Assembly: GCA_022457155.1 (NCBI GenBank)
Contig: JAJGOT010000317.1
Location: forward strand, 930,001 to 994,000
DNA: 64,000 nucleotides
Reading direction: 5' to 3'
Source of the DNA: Cladopsammia gracilis
Lineage: Eukaryota; Cnidaria; Anthozoa; Scleractinia; Dendrophylliidae
Numbering within the stretch: the stretch's first letter is position 1; every line of letters begins with the position of its first letter. This document shows, in pieces, positions 33,438 through 43,529 of the stretch. The notes under the pieces were generated by a model. The model was not told the DNA's origin, made no database searches, and worked only from the letters and a program-made list of their open reading frames with translations. Both the position numbers and the translations under genes were made by a program.

Positions 33438-36400
33438 AGCTAAAGTTTGTTTCAGGAACTCATAAAAGCGATGTTTGCATCATTTTTTTTGTGCCTGCAT
33501 CAAGAGTCCGTGCATGGTCACGCAACACAAATATAAACAACCTTCTATCAACTGCGCAACGTTTCAAACCGATTGATACCGGTAGTGTGAGTTGTTTATT
33601 TTCAATCGCCCTTCTGTAAACAAATACCCTGGGTACCAGGTAACAGAGGATTTCTTTCGCCGCAAAATTAGGAAACTACGGGAGGAATATATTAGCAAAG
33701 GTAAAATGAAGTATGGATTGATATATTTACATTTATATTTATATATTTACCTTTCAAGAATCCATGTGATCCTTGTCTGTATTACTCACCTAGCCTGCAG
33801 CTCAAAATACATTAAGTAGCACTCCACATAGACATAAGAACTACGGTAAACTTCATTGTTCTGCGGCATTGGCTCTTTCCCGCATAGAATATCCGGCTTT
33901 GATTTCAAGAATAGGGGACGAGCTGATGGTTCATCATTATATTTCAGTATAAAAATAAAGAAAATCCATTTGCGTCAAATAAATTTTTGGAAATGTTCGT
34001 GCTTAACTAATCAGAATAGCAGAAGACAATAGCTAATAATTTTGCTTCTTTGATGAAGTTCCGCAAATACATGCATTTCTTTTAAAAATTGCATGCTGTG
34101 CCATTGGGTCTTAAATAACTTGAAACCTTCAAAAAATCAGAGAAAATGCACCTTGAACCTTAACGTTTCACTAGTTGTCACTATTGTCACTTATCACTAG
34201 TTGCAACAAAGAAAAAATGTTGACATTCCATCGTGCATTGCCGTTAGAAAATAATAAGAAATTTACGTATAATATTCCACTACCTGTTAAAGGTACATCA
34301 ACAAAGTACTTATCAACAGAGAGCGGTCACGCGAACACATACAAAGTTGGTGCCTCTTAAAAGGAGGACCATCGGAAATCTTTGGGGTGAGACAACTCCC
34401 AAAAGCTACTTTTGCAAGGAGAAACAATCAAATTCCTGCAATCCGTTGATCAGTGAAAACAAAAAAAAATACAGTTCTGCTCAAAATCGCATAGCCCACG
34501 GAATCCACGAATTCTGATTGGCTATTTGATACTAGGTATTAAGCGTGATATTGCACTCATTGCTTCGCGATTCTTGCAATATCGGTTTTTCGCGTGAAAC
34601 TTAACGTGGAATTTCCTCGTCAGGTTATGAATTTTCCTATAGACTTTAGGCTGTAAGCTGACGTGATCCCTATATACCCTAGCCTATGCATAGCCGTCCG
34701 ATTGTTAGACTGCGAGCAGTCTCTCTTTTTCCGCTAAAGTCAGTAGGGACGAACGCAAAAAAAATAGCGTAATGAGCGAGCCGCGAGCCCGCGCGCGCTA
34801 CTCGCGGCTCGCTCATCACGCTATTTTTTGCGTTCGTCCCTACTGACTTTAGCGGAAAAAGAGAGACTGCTCGCAGTCTATCCGATTGATTGTTTTCTTT
34901 ACATCTGCCACTATAAAAGTTTTCTAGCGGGCCTAAAGAGTCACCATCACGTTTTTTACAATCAATGTACAGTTAAAGGTGAACAAATCACATTTAATAT
35001 ATGTTTGTTTTTGCGAAATGGGTAAATGAATGGGTTTCCACTCGGTTTTTGGCGCGAATTTGTGATGTCACAAACTCGATCGACATGCTACATGTAAACC
35101 GTTCCCTATTAAGATTACTATATCTTATATCTTTTAACAACAATTTAATTTACAAATTTAAGGAGTTTTAGACGTTTCGTTTCGGTTGTTTCGCTTGTTT
35201 CGGTGATTTCGTTTCGTTTCCCCAATTCGGCCGTTTCGGTTGCTTCGGCGGTTTCACTTGTTTCGGTGATTTCGTTTCGTTTCGGTTGTTTCGGTGATTT
35301 CATTTCATTTCGGTCGTTTCGGTGGTTTCGCTTGTTTCGGTGATTTCGTTTCGTTTCGGCCGTTTCGGTGACGACGTTTCGTTTCGGCCGTTTCGGCGGT
35401 TTCGTTTCGGTCGTTTCGGTGGTTTCGCTCGTTTCGGTCGTTTCGTTTCGGTGGTTTCGTTTCGTTGTTTCGGGTTTTAGTACAGGCCTGGTCTTAAGAT
35501 CAGTGGAGGTAAAGTGGCACTGGTTGCCCGAGTTCTCCAGTACACGCGTGGTGATCGTTCTTGCATCCCACAAGAAACCCAAGAGAACGTTAACGAGGAA
35601 ATGAGTTCCAGTGCTAGCAACTCGGATTCGCAATCAAGTAATTCAGAAGTGGAATCGGATGGCTTTGTTGAACACTGCTTCGAGGTCATGTTTGTTCCAG
35701 ATACGGATGTCCAACAAGTAAACATGTAGTATTGCTGTATATCCACGTCTAGAACAAACATTATCTTGTAGCAATAACAGGTGGGTGTATATTACGAAAT
35801 GTTGGGTATTTGTATATAAAAGACGTGTGATGGGGACGGGACGGGGTCATACAAAGTTTCTAACTGATCGGGGGGGGGGGGGGGGGGGGGGGCAGTAAGT
35901 AAATTCACTCTTTTAGAAGAGGGGTATAACCAAATATTTCCCTACTTGAAGCCCATTTTCCAACCCCCCCCCCCCCCCCTCTTCCTGATAATTATTGCAC
36001 AGTCCCTATAATAGCACTTTCGATTGAAAGATTATTTCATCTATCCTTTTAATTTGGCACTAGTTGCGATGGAAATAAAAGTACAGTTGAATCATTCATC
36101 CTGACTGTCTCCCGGTTCTGTAGTTCAGGTGGTAGAGGTCTAGACTGTTGAGTCGGAGGTCACGGCCCGGGTTCCAGCCTAAGGGTCTTATTTTCTTCTC
36201 AAAATGTCAGTTTGATGAAAATTTCTTTTGGCTATTTTTTGGCTTTGAATAACTCATTGGAGTTCAAAATACTCATTGACAGGAAAAAAATCTACACTTA
36301 CCTCTATAGTATGAACGTAAAAATTTTACGCTCTGAAATCGCGATTTGGAGCATCCACCATTACAAGATTTCGTTCCTCTCAATTCCTTGAACCATACAA

Positions 36401-39400
36401 GAACTTACCAGCTAAACTGCTTGTGACGTCATGGAAAGCCCGATTTCTCCGATTTCTGTGCTTATATATGGGAAACATGGGAGAGTTAAATGACGATTTT
36501 GGCAGATTTACGCAAGCAAATCATGTAAACGAGAAGTATTCTGACGTCAAAACAACCGAGGTCTTCCAATATGTCGACGATTTGGAGCTAAAAGTACGTC
36601 AATCGAATTTTTGAATTTCGAAGCTAAAGTTCCTATTTCGAACAGTTATACACTGTGTTTTGGTGAATAATTTGTATGGGAAATGTAGGACATTTCAGAA
36701 GACGATTTTGGCAGATACACGCTAGGAAATGAACTAAGCGAGAAATATTCTTATGTGAAAAGTTATTTCGTGGAAATGGGCCTTAAAGAAATATTCCAAA
36801 AAATCAACATGTCAAACTTTGATCGAACTGGCACTTAAATAACTTTATTGATAACACACGCTTTTCATATTACAACAAAGTGTGTAACACCACACTTTGC
36901 AAGATTCCCTTTAACTACTGTAGTGCATAAAACCAGGGTCCTAATCATACGTGATGTGCTCTACCCGTCCTTTGCCTCAAGTTAGATGTTCACTTCGTTA
37001 TGCTGGGCAGTGAAGTTAAGCTCCTACACGGCCCTTTTAAGTTTTTATAAACTAAACTAAGTAAGCACATCACTGTTCGACAAGAATAGGAGACATACGC
37101 TATTGATGTCTGGTGGTCCTGTTCATATTCATTCATTGGTTAGATACGTTGAAATCATGAATGGGCTGATAGCGAGTTCCCTGTGATTCTTAATTGGACT
37201 ATGAGTAGTCCCTTATTTCTCTCAGGGATAGCCGAGCGAGAGATCACACAAGCGAGTGCGAAAATCGCCTCCCACGGTGAGATAAAGACAATTGCCGCGG
37301 TTCTTAGTTGAGCGACTACTCATAGGATAGTTTTTAATGTAATGTTCTATCTTATTCTCGGTTGAGTTGTATATCAAATTTCAACTTGTAAATAGAATGT
37401 CTGCTTTGTAAATGCATTACCACTACTACTAACCTGTGGAGTTGCGTTTTAAAAATGTCTGTTAACAGGTCTCCACTCAAGGAAAGATTACATTGTAGTA
37501 TTGGGTGTGGCTGTTACCACGTGCGATTTTTTAAAAAATTCAAATGTCGATGATAAAAATTGTAACCTTGGGACTCTTACTAACATATTTTAAAGGAAAC
37601 CAATCAAATATACCTTGTTTTATTTCTTCTTTGTTAGATGTGTCCCATCCAACCCATGTCATAGAAACGATCCGTAAGCTGTACAGGACCCGTGAAGAAC
37701 GCGTTCAGCCTCTTCCTTGGTGTGACGATTGCTGCTTTCATCTGAATGATATTTTTACCAGATTAAAGATCGTAGGCAAAGAAAAGACACGAGGAGTACT
37801 AACTGATGAAATAACCAACATGACTGCTATCTTTAAAGTGCACGCCGATTGCCAAAAGCCACGAACTGTCCTGATTGAAGGAGAACCTGGCATGGGAAAA
37901 ACCACATACTGTCAGAAGCTAGCATATGATTGGGCAACTAAACAGGAAGAATGGGATGCGTCTTTTCCAGAGATCGAAGTGCTGCTGCTTCTTAGATGTC
38001 ATGACATTACATCAGACATCTGGAAAGCTATCGAAGAGCAAATTCTCCCTGTAGATATTGACGACGAAGATAAGGAAAGTTTCTTTAAATTCATTCGTGA
38101 AAATCAGTCCAAAGTTATGTTAGTGCTTGATGGTTTGGATGAAGCGAAGCCTGGTAAATTAGCAATGTATTTCAACCTCGTTGAATGTAGAGAACTCACA
38201 GGTTGTCGCATTGTTCTAACATCGCGTCATGAGACTGGAAGGAAAGTAAGGAGATACTGTGACACTCTGTGGGAGATTGTAGGATTCACTCAGGAAGACG
38301 CAAAGACATACATCCATAAACACTTGGAAAAAAGAGACTTGGCCGAGAACCTTTTAAAAACTATTTGGTACTCTAGCGACTTAAAGGAATTGACGCAAAA
38401 TCCTCTAAACACAGCTTTACTTTGTGTTGTTTGGGAGGATTTAGAGGGCGATTTCCCATCGAAAAGAACTCAATTGTACATTGAGATTGCCCAATGTGTT
38501 TTGAGAAGATATGAAAAAAAGTATGGATTATCGAGCAAAAGTGAGGATCTGATTACAGTCTATAAGGAAGAGTTAAAGCATCTGGGGCGAATGGCGTTAC
38601 AGTCGCTGCGTAAAGGAGAGTTTTGTTTTGAAGAACATGAATTTGATGGCAACTCCATTGTCTTACCCAAGTTTGGATTTCTGTCAATCCAGGCTAGTGG
38701 CAGTAAAAGAAAACCATCCTCGCGTTATGGATTTCTCCATAAAACTTTTCAAGAGTTTTTTGCTGGACTCTATCTCGCTTTTCAGATTATTGACGGAGAA
38801 ATTAACTGTGACTCAGCAGTGACTGACCAAAGATATCGGAAGGAATTGGATCAAGTGTTTCTATTTACGAGCGGAATTTTAGCCTCACAGAGTGAGGAAG
38901 CCGCAGTATCTTTTGTAAAAAGTATCACCGTGAACATAAATTTGATAAGTCGTACTTCTGATGGTGATGTTGCAAAACATCTGGATTTTGCTTTAAGCTG
39001 TATATCGGAGTGCACAACTAATGAGGGAAGCATTACTTCTCGGTTACTTCACATATTAGGCAAGCACCTTGATGTTAAGACTTTAAAGGTTACTAGAATG
39101 CTGAACATTGTGCTTTTCTGGGAAGCTCTTGAAGCCAACTCCTCCTTAACTCATTTGGATTTGAGTAGGAACTGGATTGGTCCTTCTGGTGCCGCTTCTC
39201 TTTCCGATGCTCTTGCAGCCAACTCCTCCTTAACTAATTTGGATTTGGGTACGAACTGCATTGGTCCTTCTGGTGCCGCTTCTCTTTCCGACGCTCTTGC
39301 AGCCAACTCCTCCTTAACTGATTTGGATTTGAGTTGGAACAGGATTGGTCCTTCTGGTGCCGCTTCTCTTTCCGATGCTCTTGCAGCCAACTCCTCCTTA

Positions 39401-40693
39401 ACTAGTTTGCATTTGACATGTAACGAGATTGGTCCTTCTGGTGCCGCTTCTCTTTCTGACGTTCTTGCAGCCAACTCATCCTTAACTGATTTGGATTTGA
39501 GTTGGAACTGGATTGGTTCTTCTGGTGCCACTTCTCTTTCCGATGCTCTTGCAGCCAACTCCTCCTTAACTTATTTGGATTTGAGTTGGAACGAGATTGG
39601 TTCTTCTGGTGCCGCTTCTCTTTCCGATGCTCTTGCAGCCAACTCCTCCTTAACTAATTTGGATTTGAGTCACAACAAGATTGGTTCTTCTGGTGCCGCT
39701 TCTCTTTCCGATGCTCTTGCAGCCAACTCCTCCTTAAGTAATTTGGATTTGAGTCGGAACGATATTGGTTCTTCTGGTGCCGCTTCTCTTTCCCAGGCTC
39801 TTGCAGCCAACTCATCCTTAACTGATTTGCATTTGAGTGTCAATGGGATTGGTCCTTCTGGTGCCGCTTCTTTTTCCAATGCTCTTGCAGCCAACTCCTC
39901 CCTAACTAGTTTGTATTTGAGATTGAACAAGATTGGTTCTTCTGGTGCCGCTTCTCTTTCCAATGCTCTTGCAGCCAACTCCTCCTTAACTAGTTTGGAT
40001 TTGAGTCGGAACGAGATTGGTCCTTCTGGTGCCGCTTCTCTTTCCCAGGCTCTTGCAGCCAACTCATCCTTAACTGATTTACATTTGAGTGTCAATGGGA
40101 TTGGTCCTTCTGGTGCTGCTTCTCTTTCCAATGCTCTTGCAGCCAACTCCTCCTTAACTAGTTTGTATTTGAGATTGAACAAGATTGGTTCTTCTGGTGC
40201 CGCTTCTCTTTCTGCCGCTCTTGCAGCCAACTCATCCTTAACTACTTTGGATGTGAGTGAAAACAAGATTGGTTCTTCTGGTGTCGCTTCTCTTTCCAAT
40301 GCTCTTGCAGCCAACTCCTCCTTAACTAGTTTGGATTTGAGATTGGACAAGATTGGTTCTTCTGGTGCCGCTTCTCTTTCTGCCGCTCTTGCAGCCAACT
40401 CATCCTTAACTGATTTGGATTTGAGTTGGAACGAGATTGGTCCTTCTGGTGCCGCTTCTCTTTGCAATGCTCTTGCAGCCAACTCCTCCTTACTTAAATT
40501 GAATTTAAGGTGGAACGATATTGGTGCTTCTAATGTTTTTGCCCTGCGAGAGGCTTGTAAGATCAATACAACAGTGAAAGTATTGTTAGATGAGGATGAT
40601 GATACAGAGGATGAGCTTGAGAATGAGGATGAGGATGAGGACGAGGAAGAGGATGATGATACAGAGGATAACCTTGATGATAATGAGGAGTAA
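28423..40693 (+). CDS. HEPN-NACHT-LRR receptor (NLR), five-exon model, ~1,326 aa
   Basis: Proposed exons: 28423-28516, 29588-29683, 30205-30291, 31844-32491, 37638-40693. Each junction has AG/GT sites and every intron is phase 1 (codons A|GT, G|AT, G|GC, G|AT), so the joined frame is open to the stop at 40693. Order: basic leader (MSKKQGRSLWDD), two Gly/Ser exons, DZIP3-like HEPN domain, NACHT NTPase, 17 ribonuclease-inhibitor-type LRRs, acidic tail. No signal peptide or TM, so cytosolic. NLRs oligomerise on ligand sensing via NACHT; the HEPN domain would be the effector or adaptor. A 5' UTR exon may lie upstream (acceptor TTCTTTATAG at 28388-28397). Transcript evidence is needed to fix the first exon. 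Confidence 0.75.
29588..30291 (+). other. Two paralogous Gly/Ser exons of the NLR (29588-29683, 30205-30291)
   Basis: Exon a reads SEQGGVSSTSGTVASGVAG...; exon b reads SKQGGVGTSASRGVAGASGG.... Both begin with two codon bases and end with one, have TTTAAG acceptors and GTA donors, and align along their length, so one arose by duplicating the other. They would form a flexible linker before HEPN. The intervening intron is AT-rich with CCACCACCACC/CCCCCC tracts (30018-30057). Confidence 0.65.
30583..30979. mobile_element. ~397-bp MITE, TTTAAAGGGCCACTGTCAC ends
   Basis: The ends TAAAGGGCCACTGTCAC and GTGACAATGCCCCTTTA are inverted. A second copy lies at 49287-49677, sharing GATGGCCAGGATGGAAATGG inside. 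It lies in intron 3 of the NLR gene. Confidence 0.8.
31844..32491 (+). CDS. NLR exon 4: DZIP3-like HEPN domain
   Basis: This exon belongs to the gene above. It opens GNTSDLTSRQEKTNYSRLC, then LISVGSRVLRDTFDNII, then SSAGFDPALLIVLLRTICNL, PPPAGWDAPP, DIARVKYFMNAVSKHA and VFSNYWQQIRDTLVRLGGGDYK. That order matches the DZIP3-like HEPN domain found in cnidarian and fish multidomain proteins. HEPN RNases use an RxxxxxH motif; here the expected Arg-Asn reads Met-Asn (32230-32235) while the His (32248-32250) is kept, so ribonuclease activity is doubtful. The exon ends with a charged helix (about 32343-32475) and a G|GTGTG donor at 32491/32492. The AG acceptor at 31842-31843 sets the start. Confidence 0.8.
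33175..33357. repeat. CCGAAACGA-type array, left arm
   Basis: Imperfect 9/15-bp units of CCGAAACGA follow TGTACTAAAACCC. The inverted counterpart is 35172-35478, which ends with GGGTTTTAGTACA. The Lys/Arg/Pro-rich open frames across both arrays are by-products of the repeat. Confidence 0.9.
33401..33434. repeat. (AT)17 dinucleotide run
   Basis: An uninterrupted AT alternation directly follows the CGAAAC array. Confidence 0.95.
34705..34880. mobile_element. 176-bp near-perfect palindromic MITE, 8-bp TSD TCCGATTG
   Basis: Arms of ~80 bp beginning TTAGACTGCGAGCAGTCTC meet at GCCCGCGCGCGC. TCCGATTG flanks both ends (34697-34704, 34881-34888). It is nested in the 3.35-kb intron element. Confidence 0.9.
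35172..35478. repeat. TCGTTTCGG-type array, right arm
   Basis: Inverted partner of 33175-33357, longer (about 300 bp), with the same unit on the other strand. Confidence 0.9.
36104..36180 (+). ncRNA. tRNA-like sequence, probable SINE head
   Basis: TAGTTCAGGTGGTAGAGG (36121-36138) fits an RNA polymerase III A box and GGGTTCCAGCC (36169-36179) a degenerate B box, with an anticodon-arm-like GACTGTTGAGTC between. The acceptor stem does not close, so a SINE or tRNA pseudogene is likelier than a working tRNA. Confidence 0.45.
36181..37637. other. Intron 4 remainder upstream of the NACHT exon
   Basis: Two related segments (about 36470-36605 and 36676-36790) share ACGATTTTGGCAGAT and GAGAAGTATTC-like wording, an old duplication. 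No coding support. A TTTCTTCTTTGTTAG acceptor ends it at 37637. Confidence 0.5.
37638..40693 (+). CDS. NLR exon 5: NACHT NTPase and LRR array
   Basis: After the acceptor AG (37636-37637) the frame reads DVSHPTHVIETIRKLYR. The Walker A motif GEPGMGKTT is at about 37880-37907 and Walker B LVLDGLDEA at about 38121-38147. The sensor TSRHETGR follows near 38221, then the winged-helix/HD2-like YGFLHKTFQEFFAG at about 38728-38769. LRRs run from about 39127 to 40555 as 17 units of 28 residues (84 bp) of the pattern NSSLT.LDLS.N.IG.SGAASLS.ALAA. The last ~45 residues are Asp/Glu-rich. A Met at 37544 lies in the intron and is not the start. The repeat-rich exon also yields long false frames on the minus strand. 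Confidence 0.9.
39127..40555 (+). repeat. 17 x 84-bp LRR-encoding tandem repeat
   Basis: The units are near-identical outside five or six codons each. Units 8-10 and 11-13 are close copies of each other (252-bp higher-order repeat), and units 13 and 15 share LRL.KIGSSGAASLSAALAA. Confidence 0.95.
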
Positions 40694-41036
40694 GAGGAAA
40701 AAAGGAGGAGGATGTTAATTACAAAGATATTTTATATGTTGGTCACACCGCTTATATATTAAGATGGTGTTTGTGACTGTGAGCCGTCAGGAAAGTAATG
40801 TTTTCATCAAGACAGGTTTTTAATTGACGATTACTGTAACGTAGCGGTATAAAATCAACAGCCGTAAGCTTTTGACGGCTGAAAATATTGTATTTTGTTT
40901 CACTTGTAATTTGTTGATTAATCTAATAAAATAATCTTTGCTGTATTTTCAGATTATTTGTAAAAGGGGAGAGGAGTAGGAGTAGTTTTATGACTCGGGC
41001 AGTTGTATAAAGTTTTTGTTATAACTGCGCTTTTTA
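40694..41036. other. NLR 3' UTR region
   Basis: An AATAAA at 40925-40930 is the first good poly(A) signal after the stop at 40693. Just upstream an inverted CCGTAAGCTTTTGACGG (40862-40878) could form a small hairpin. No other gene. Confidence 0.5.
40925..40930 (+). promoter_or_regulatory. Candidate poly(A) signal AATAAA of the NLR gene
   Basis: AATAAA lies 232 bp after the stop codon in AT-rich sequence. Confidence 0.45.
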
Positions 41037-41395
41037 GTAATGCTCCACATAAGAACTACAGTAAACTTCATTGTTCTGCGGCATTGGCTCTTTCCCACAT
41101 AGAATATCTGGTAATAGAGGAGGGACTGATGGTTCATAATTATATTTCAGTATAAAAATAAAGAAAATCCATTTGCGTCAATTAAATTTTAGGAAACGTT
41201 CGTGCTTAACCAATCAGAATAGCAGAAGACAATAGCTAATAATTTTGCCTCTTTGATGAAGTTCCCCAAATACAATATCTTTTAAAACTTGCATGTTGTG
41301 CGATTGGGTATCAAATTACTTGAAACTTTAAAAAAATCTAAGCCAATGAGATCACTAGTTGTAACAATGAAAAAAGTTGACATTCCATCGTGCAC
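41037..41395. repeat. Segment duplicated inside NLR intron 4 (33815-34235)
   Basis: AACTTCATTGTTCTGCGGCA, CAGTATAAAAATAAAGAAAA and TTGACATTCCATCGTGCA occur in the same order in both places. Confidence 0.85.
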
Positions 41396-42160
41396 GAAAG
41401 CCTACGTTTTACGCTACCGTCAATCAAAATTATGGCGACAAACAACAGAATTTGACAAAATGGATCGAAATCCACCTATCACAAGCCACAAACATGACCT
41501 TTGACCAATTTGCGTAAAGCATCGTTTCCTTAGACGTCCGCTATGATATTGGCGGAAGTGAAAACCGAAACTGTTGGTTGAGTTTTGAACTCCGGAGTTT
41601 GCATGTTATTGACATGCGCAGTAAGAGCGACTATCTTAAAATACAGGGCAAAATCTGGATTGTGCAGCAAATGTATACTCCCCGGAAACGTCGTCTAAAA
41701 TGAGCGGAAAAGGCATCACAACTTTGGTTATCGTATGGTAAATGACACATCTTTCAGTGCTCAATACATTTAATTGAACCCCGTTCTACGCTGCTGTCAA
41801 TCATAATTATGACGACTAACATTGAACCCCAGAATGGATCGAAATCCACCAATCACAACCCACGAACATGACCATGTGACCATTTAGCGTAAAGCATCGT
41901 TATGCTATTCGCGGCAGTGAAAAACGAAACTGACGCGGGTTGAGTTTTGAACTTCAGAGTTCGTGTGTTATTAAAAACCGTTATAAGAGCGACTATCTCC
42001 AAAACAGGGCGAAATCTGGATTTCACAGCAGGTAGTAAAAAATCAATTTCGATCATTCTTATGCTCCCAGAAAAGTTTGAATGTAAGTCGTCTAACATGG
42101 GCGAGAAATTATCCAAAAATTGGTAATCGCGTGGCAAACGACGCATTTTTCAGTGCTTAG
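41396..42160. repeat. ~385-bp direct tandem duplication
   Basis: 41396-41780 and 41781-42160 match in order: TACG.T.CTGTCAATCA, ATGGATCGAAATCCACC, GCGTAAAGCATCGTT and GTGAAAA.CGAAACTG. No coding support. Confidence 0.75.
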
Positions 42161-42639
42161 AAAGCAATGTATTTAATAGGTAACTCGTCCATTTATATCT
42201 TTTAAAATATAAATGGTAGTTGTTACTTAAAATAACTCAACATGTCCTTGCATTGCAAGCTCAACTTGACAAAAGCTTTTTCAACAGCTACTAACTTTAC
42301 AGAACTGAGCCTCTTCTAAACATTGTTCGCTAGCTGCGCTGGTCGGTGTGCCGGGTTTACCAGACGAAGCTTGCAGACCATAATGATTTGAATGATTTCG
42401 TTTATCATGCGCGCTCTTTTCAGGTTCCGGTAACTTCTTGATCAAATGTTAACTAAAATATCATCAAAACAGTTCTATTGACCTTTCTTCACTAATATTT
42501 GAAAAATTTCCAATTGACTTTGAACGTTCCAACACTTACATCATCACTGTTATTGGTTTCAGTTTCAATTAGTCTTACGAGTTAAAAGCGTTTACAAACA
42601 AAGACTCCATCTACGCGTATGCGACAAAGCTGGGCTGTT

Positions 42640-42867
42640 TAAAACATTCACTTGTCAATTGCATTGACCACCATCAACCTTTTCTTTACTAATCAACACA
42701 TTCACTCTTATAATACACGATACACCACAGATCACCGATCTCGCCACGGTAGAACAAATATTAAACAGTTTACAATGCTCTATCAAGGTCCTAAGATTTG
42801 GAATTTTCTCCCACGTGACTTGACTCGGTCTCCTTCAATATCTATTTTCAAGTCTTTAATTGATTAA
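42640..42867 (+). pseudogene. LINE reverse transcriptase C-terminal remnant
   Basis: It reads HSYNTRYTTDHRSRHGRTNIKQ, then YQGPKIWNFLPRDL and SISIFKSLI before the stop at 42867. This matches the last ~70 residues of CR1/L2-type LINE RTs. Only the end is present, with no RT core and no clear tail repeat. Confidence 0.7.
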
Positions 42868-43529
42868 ATAATATCATTAATAAATGGTACTGAAGAGGAA
42901 GCCTAACTTGTTCATAAGGTTTGGAGTTTCTTTTAGCCTTCCCAGTCGCCACTTGTTCTACAAAATTCTTTTCCCCTTAGTTTTACACTTGCAACAGCTG
43001 AGTAAAGTTAGATTCACAATTGGTGTCACCCTGCAAGGTCAGCGCTTGGTAAGTGAGATACTGACTTTAATTACACACAGACAGTTCTTTTCCATCGCCT
43101 GTTTTTTGCTGAGTTGCTCTACAAGTACGAAATGTTTCCGCACATTTTGAAAAACCTCAGTTTATAAACAAGTCAAAGCCTTTTTCCAGTTTGTAAGTCC
43201 TTGCGAAGTAAAAGCTAATTCTTTGTTTTTTTTTTGTTTTTTCAGTGCGAAGATTCAATTTTGCATTTTGTTGTGAACAAACACGGCGAGACCAAACGCC
43301 CCTAAAGAAGATCATTACGGCTAATTTAGCTCTTTTTGCACATTTCCTCACCAAACTTTGCACATTCACTTGCATTGTTGTCCAAATCATTTTAATGGTG
43401 AAAACTGTCAAAACGTCGAATTCTGACGTCATGTACGATGACGTCACAAAACACGTGGTACAAACATTCTATTAATGATTTGAAAGAGCTTGACTAGGGG
43501 ACTAATATATCGAAAACCGTAAATCGTTC
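42868..43529. other. Spacer, no gene supported
   Basis: Two modest frames overlap on opposite strands at 43157-43475. Neither has recognisable motifs or splice context. Confidence 0.4.

Larger units (their letters stand above)
32657..36006. mobile_element. 3.35-kb TIR element filling NLR intron 4
   Basis: The ends AGGGACTGTGCAATAATT.TCAGGA plus a G-rich stretch and GGTTGGAAAA (32657-32696) are inverted at 35960-36006. The flanking dinucleotide could be TA. Inside are inverted CGAAAC-type arrays (33175-33357, 35172-35478), a (TA)n, a 176-bp palindrome and a segment copied from the NLR 3' flank. No transposase seen. Confidence 0.7.

Noticed and set aside
33129..33443. Lys/Arg/Pro-rich 104-codon frame, and its partner at 35145-35633
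   Set aside because: Produced by the CGAAAC-type repeat arrays; composition is fully explained by the unit.
37544..37637. Met at 37544 as the NLR start
   Set aside because: A good acceptor (TTTCTTCTTTGTTAG) ends at 37637, and phase-1 joining to the HEPN exon explains the frame; the upstream residues look intronic.
39127..40555. CRISPR-like regular repeats
   Set aside because: 84-bp units with no spacers, in frame, coding for LRRs in a eukaryotic gene.
39151..40566. Long minus-strand frames (135 and 298 codons) rich in EELAARA.EREAAPE
   Set aside because: They are antisense to the 84-bp LRR repeats, and 84 is divisible by 3, so any open antisense frame stays open. No start or splice context.
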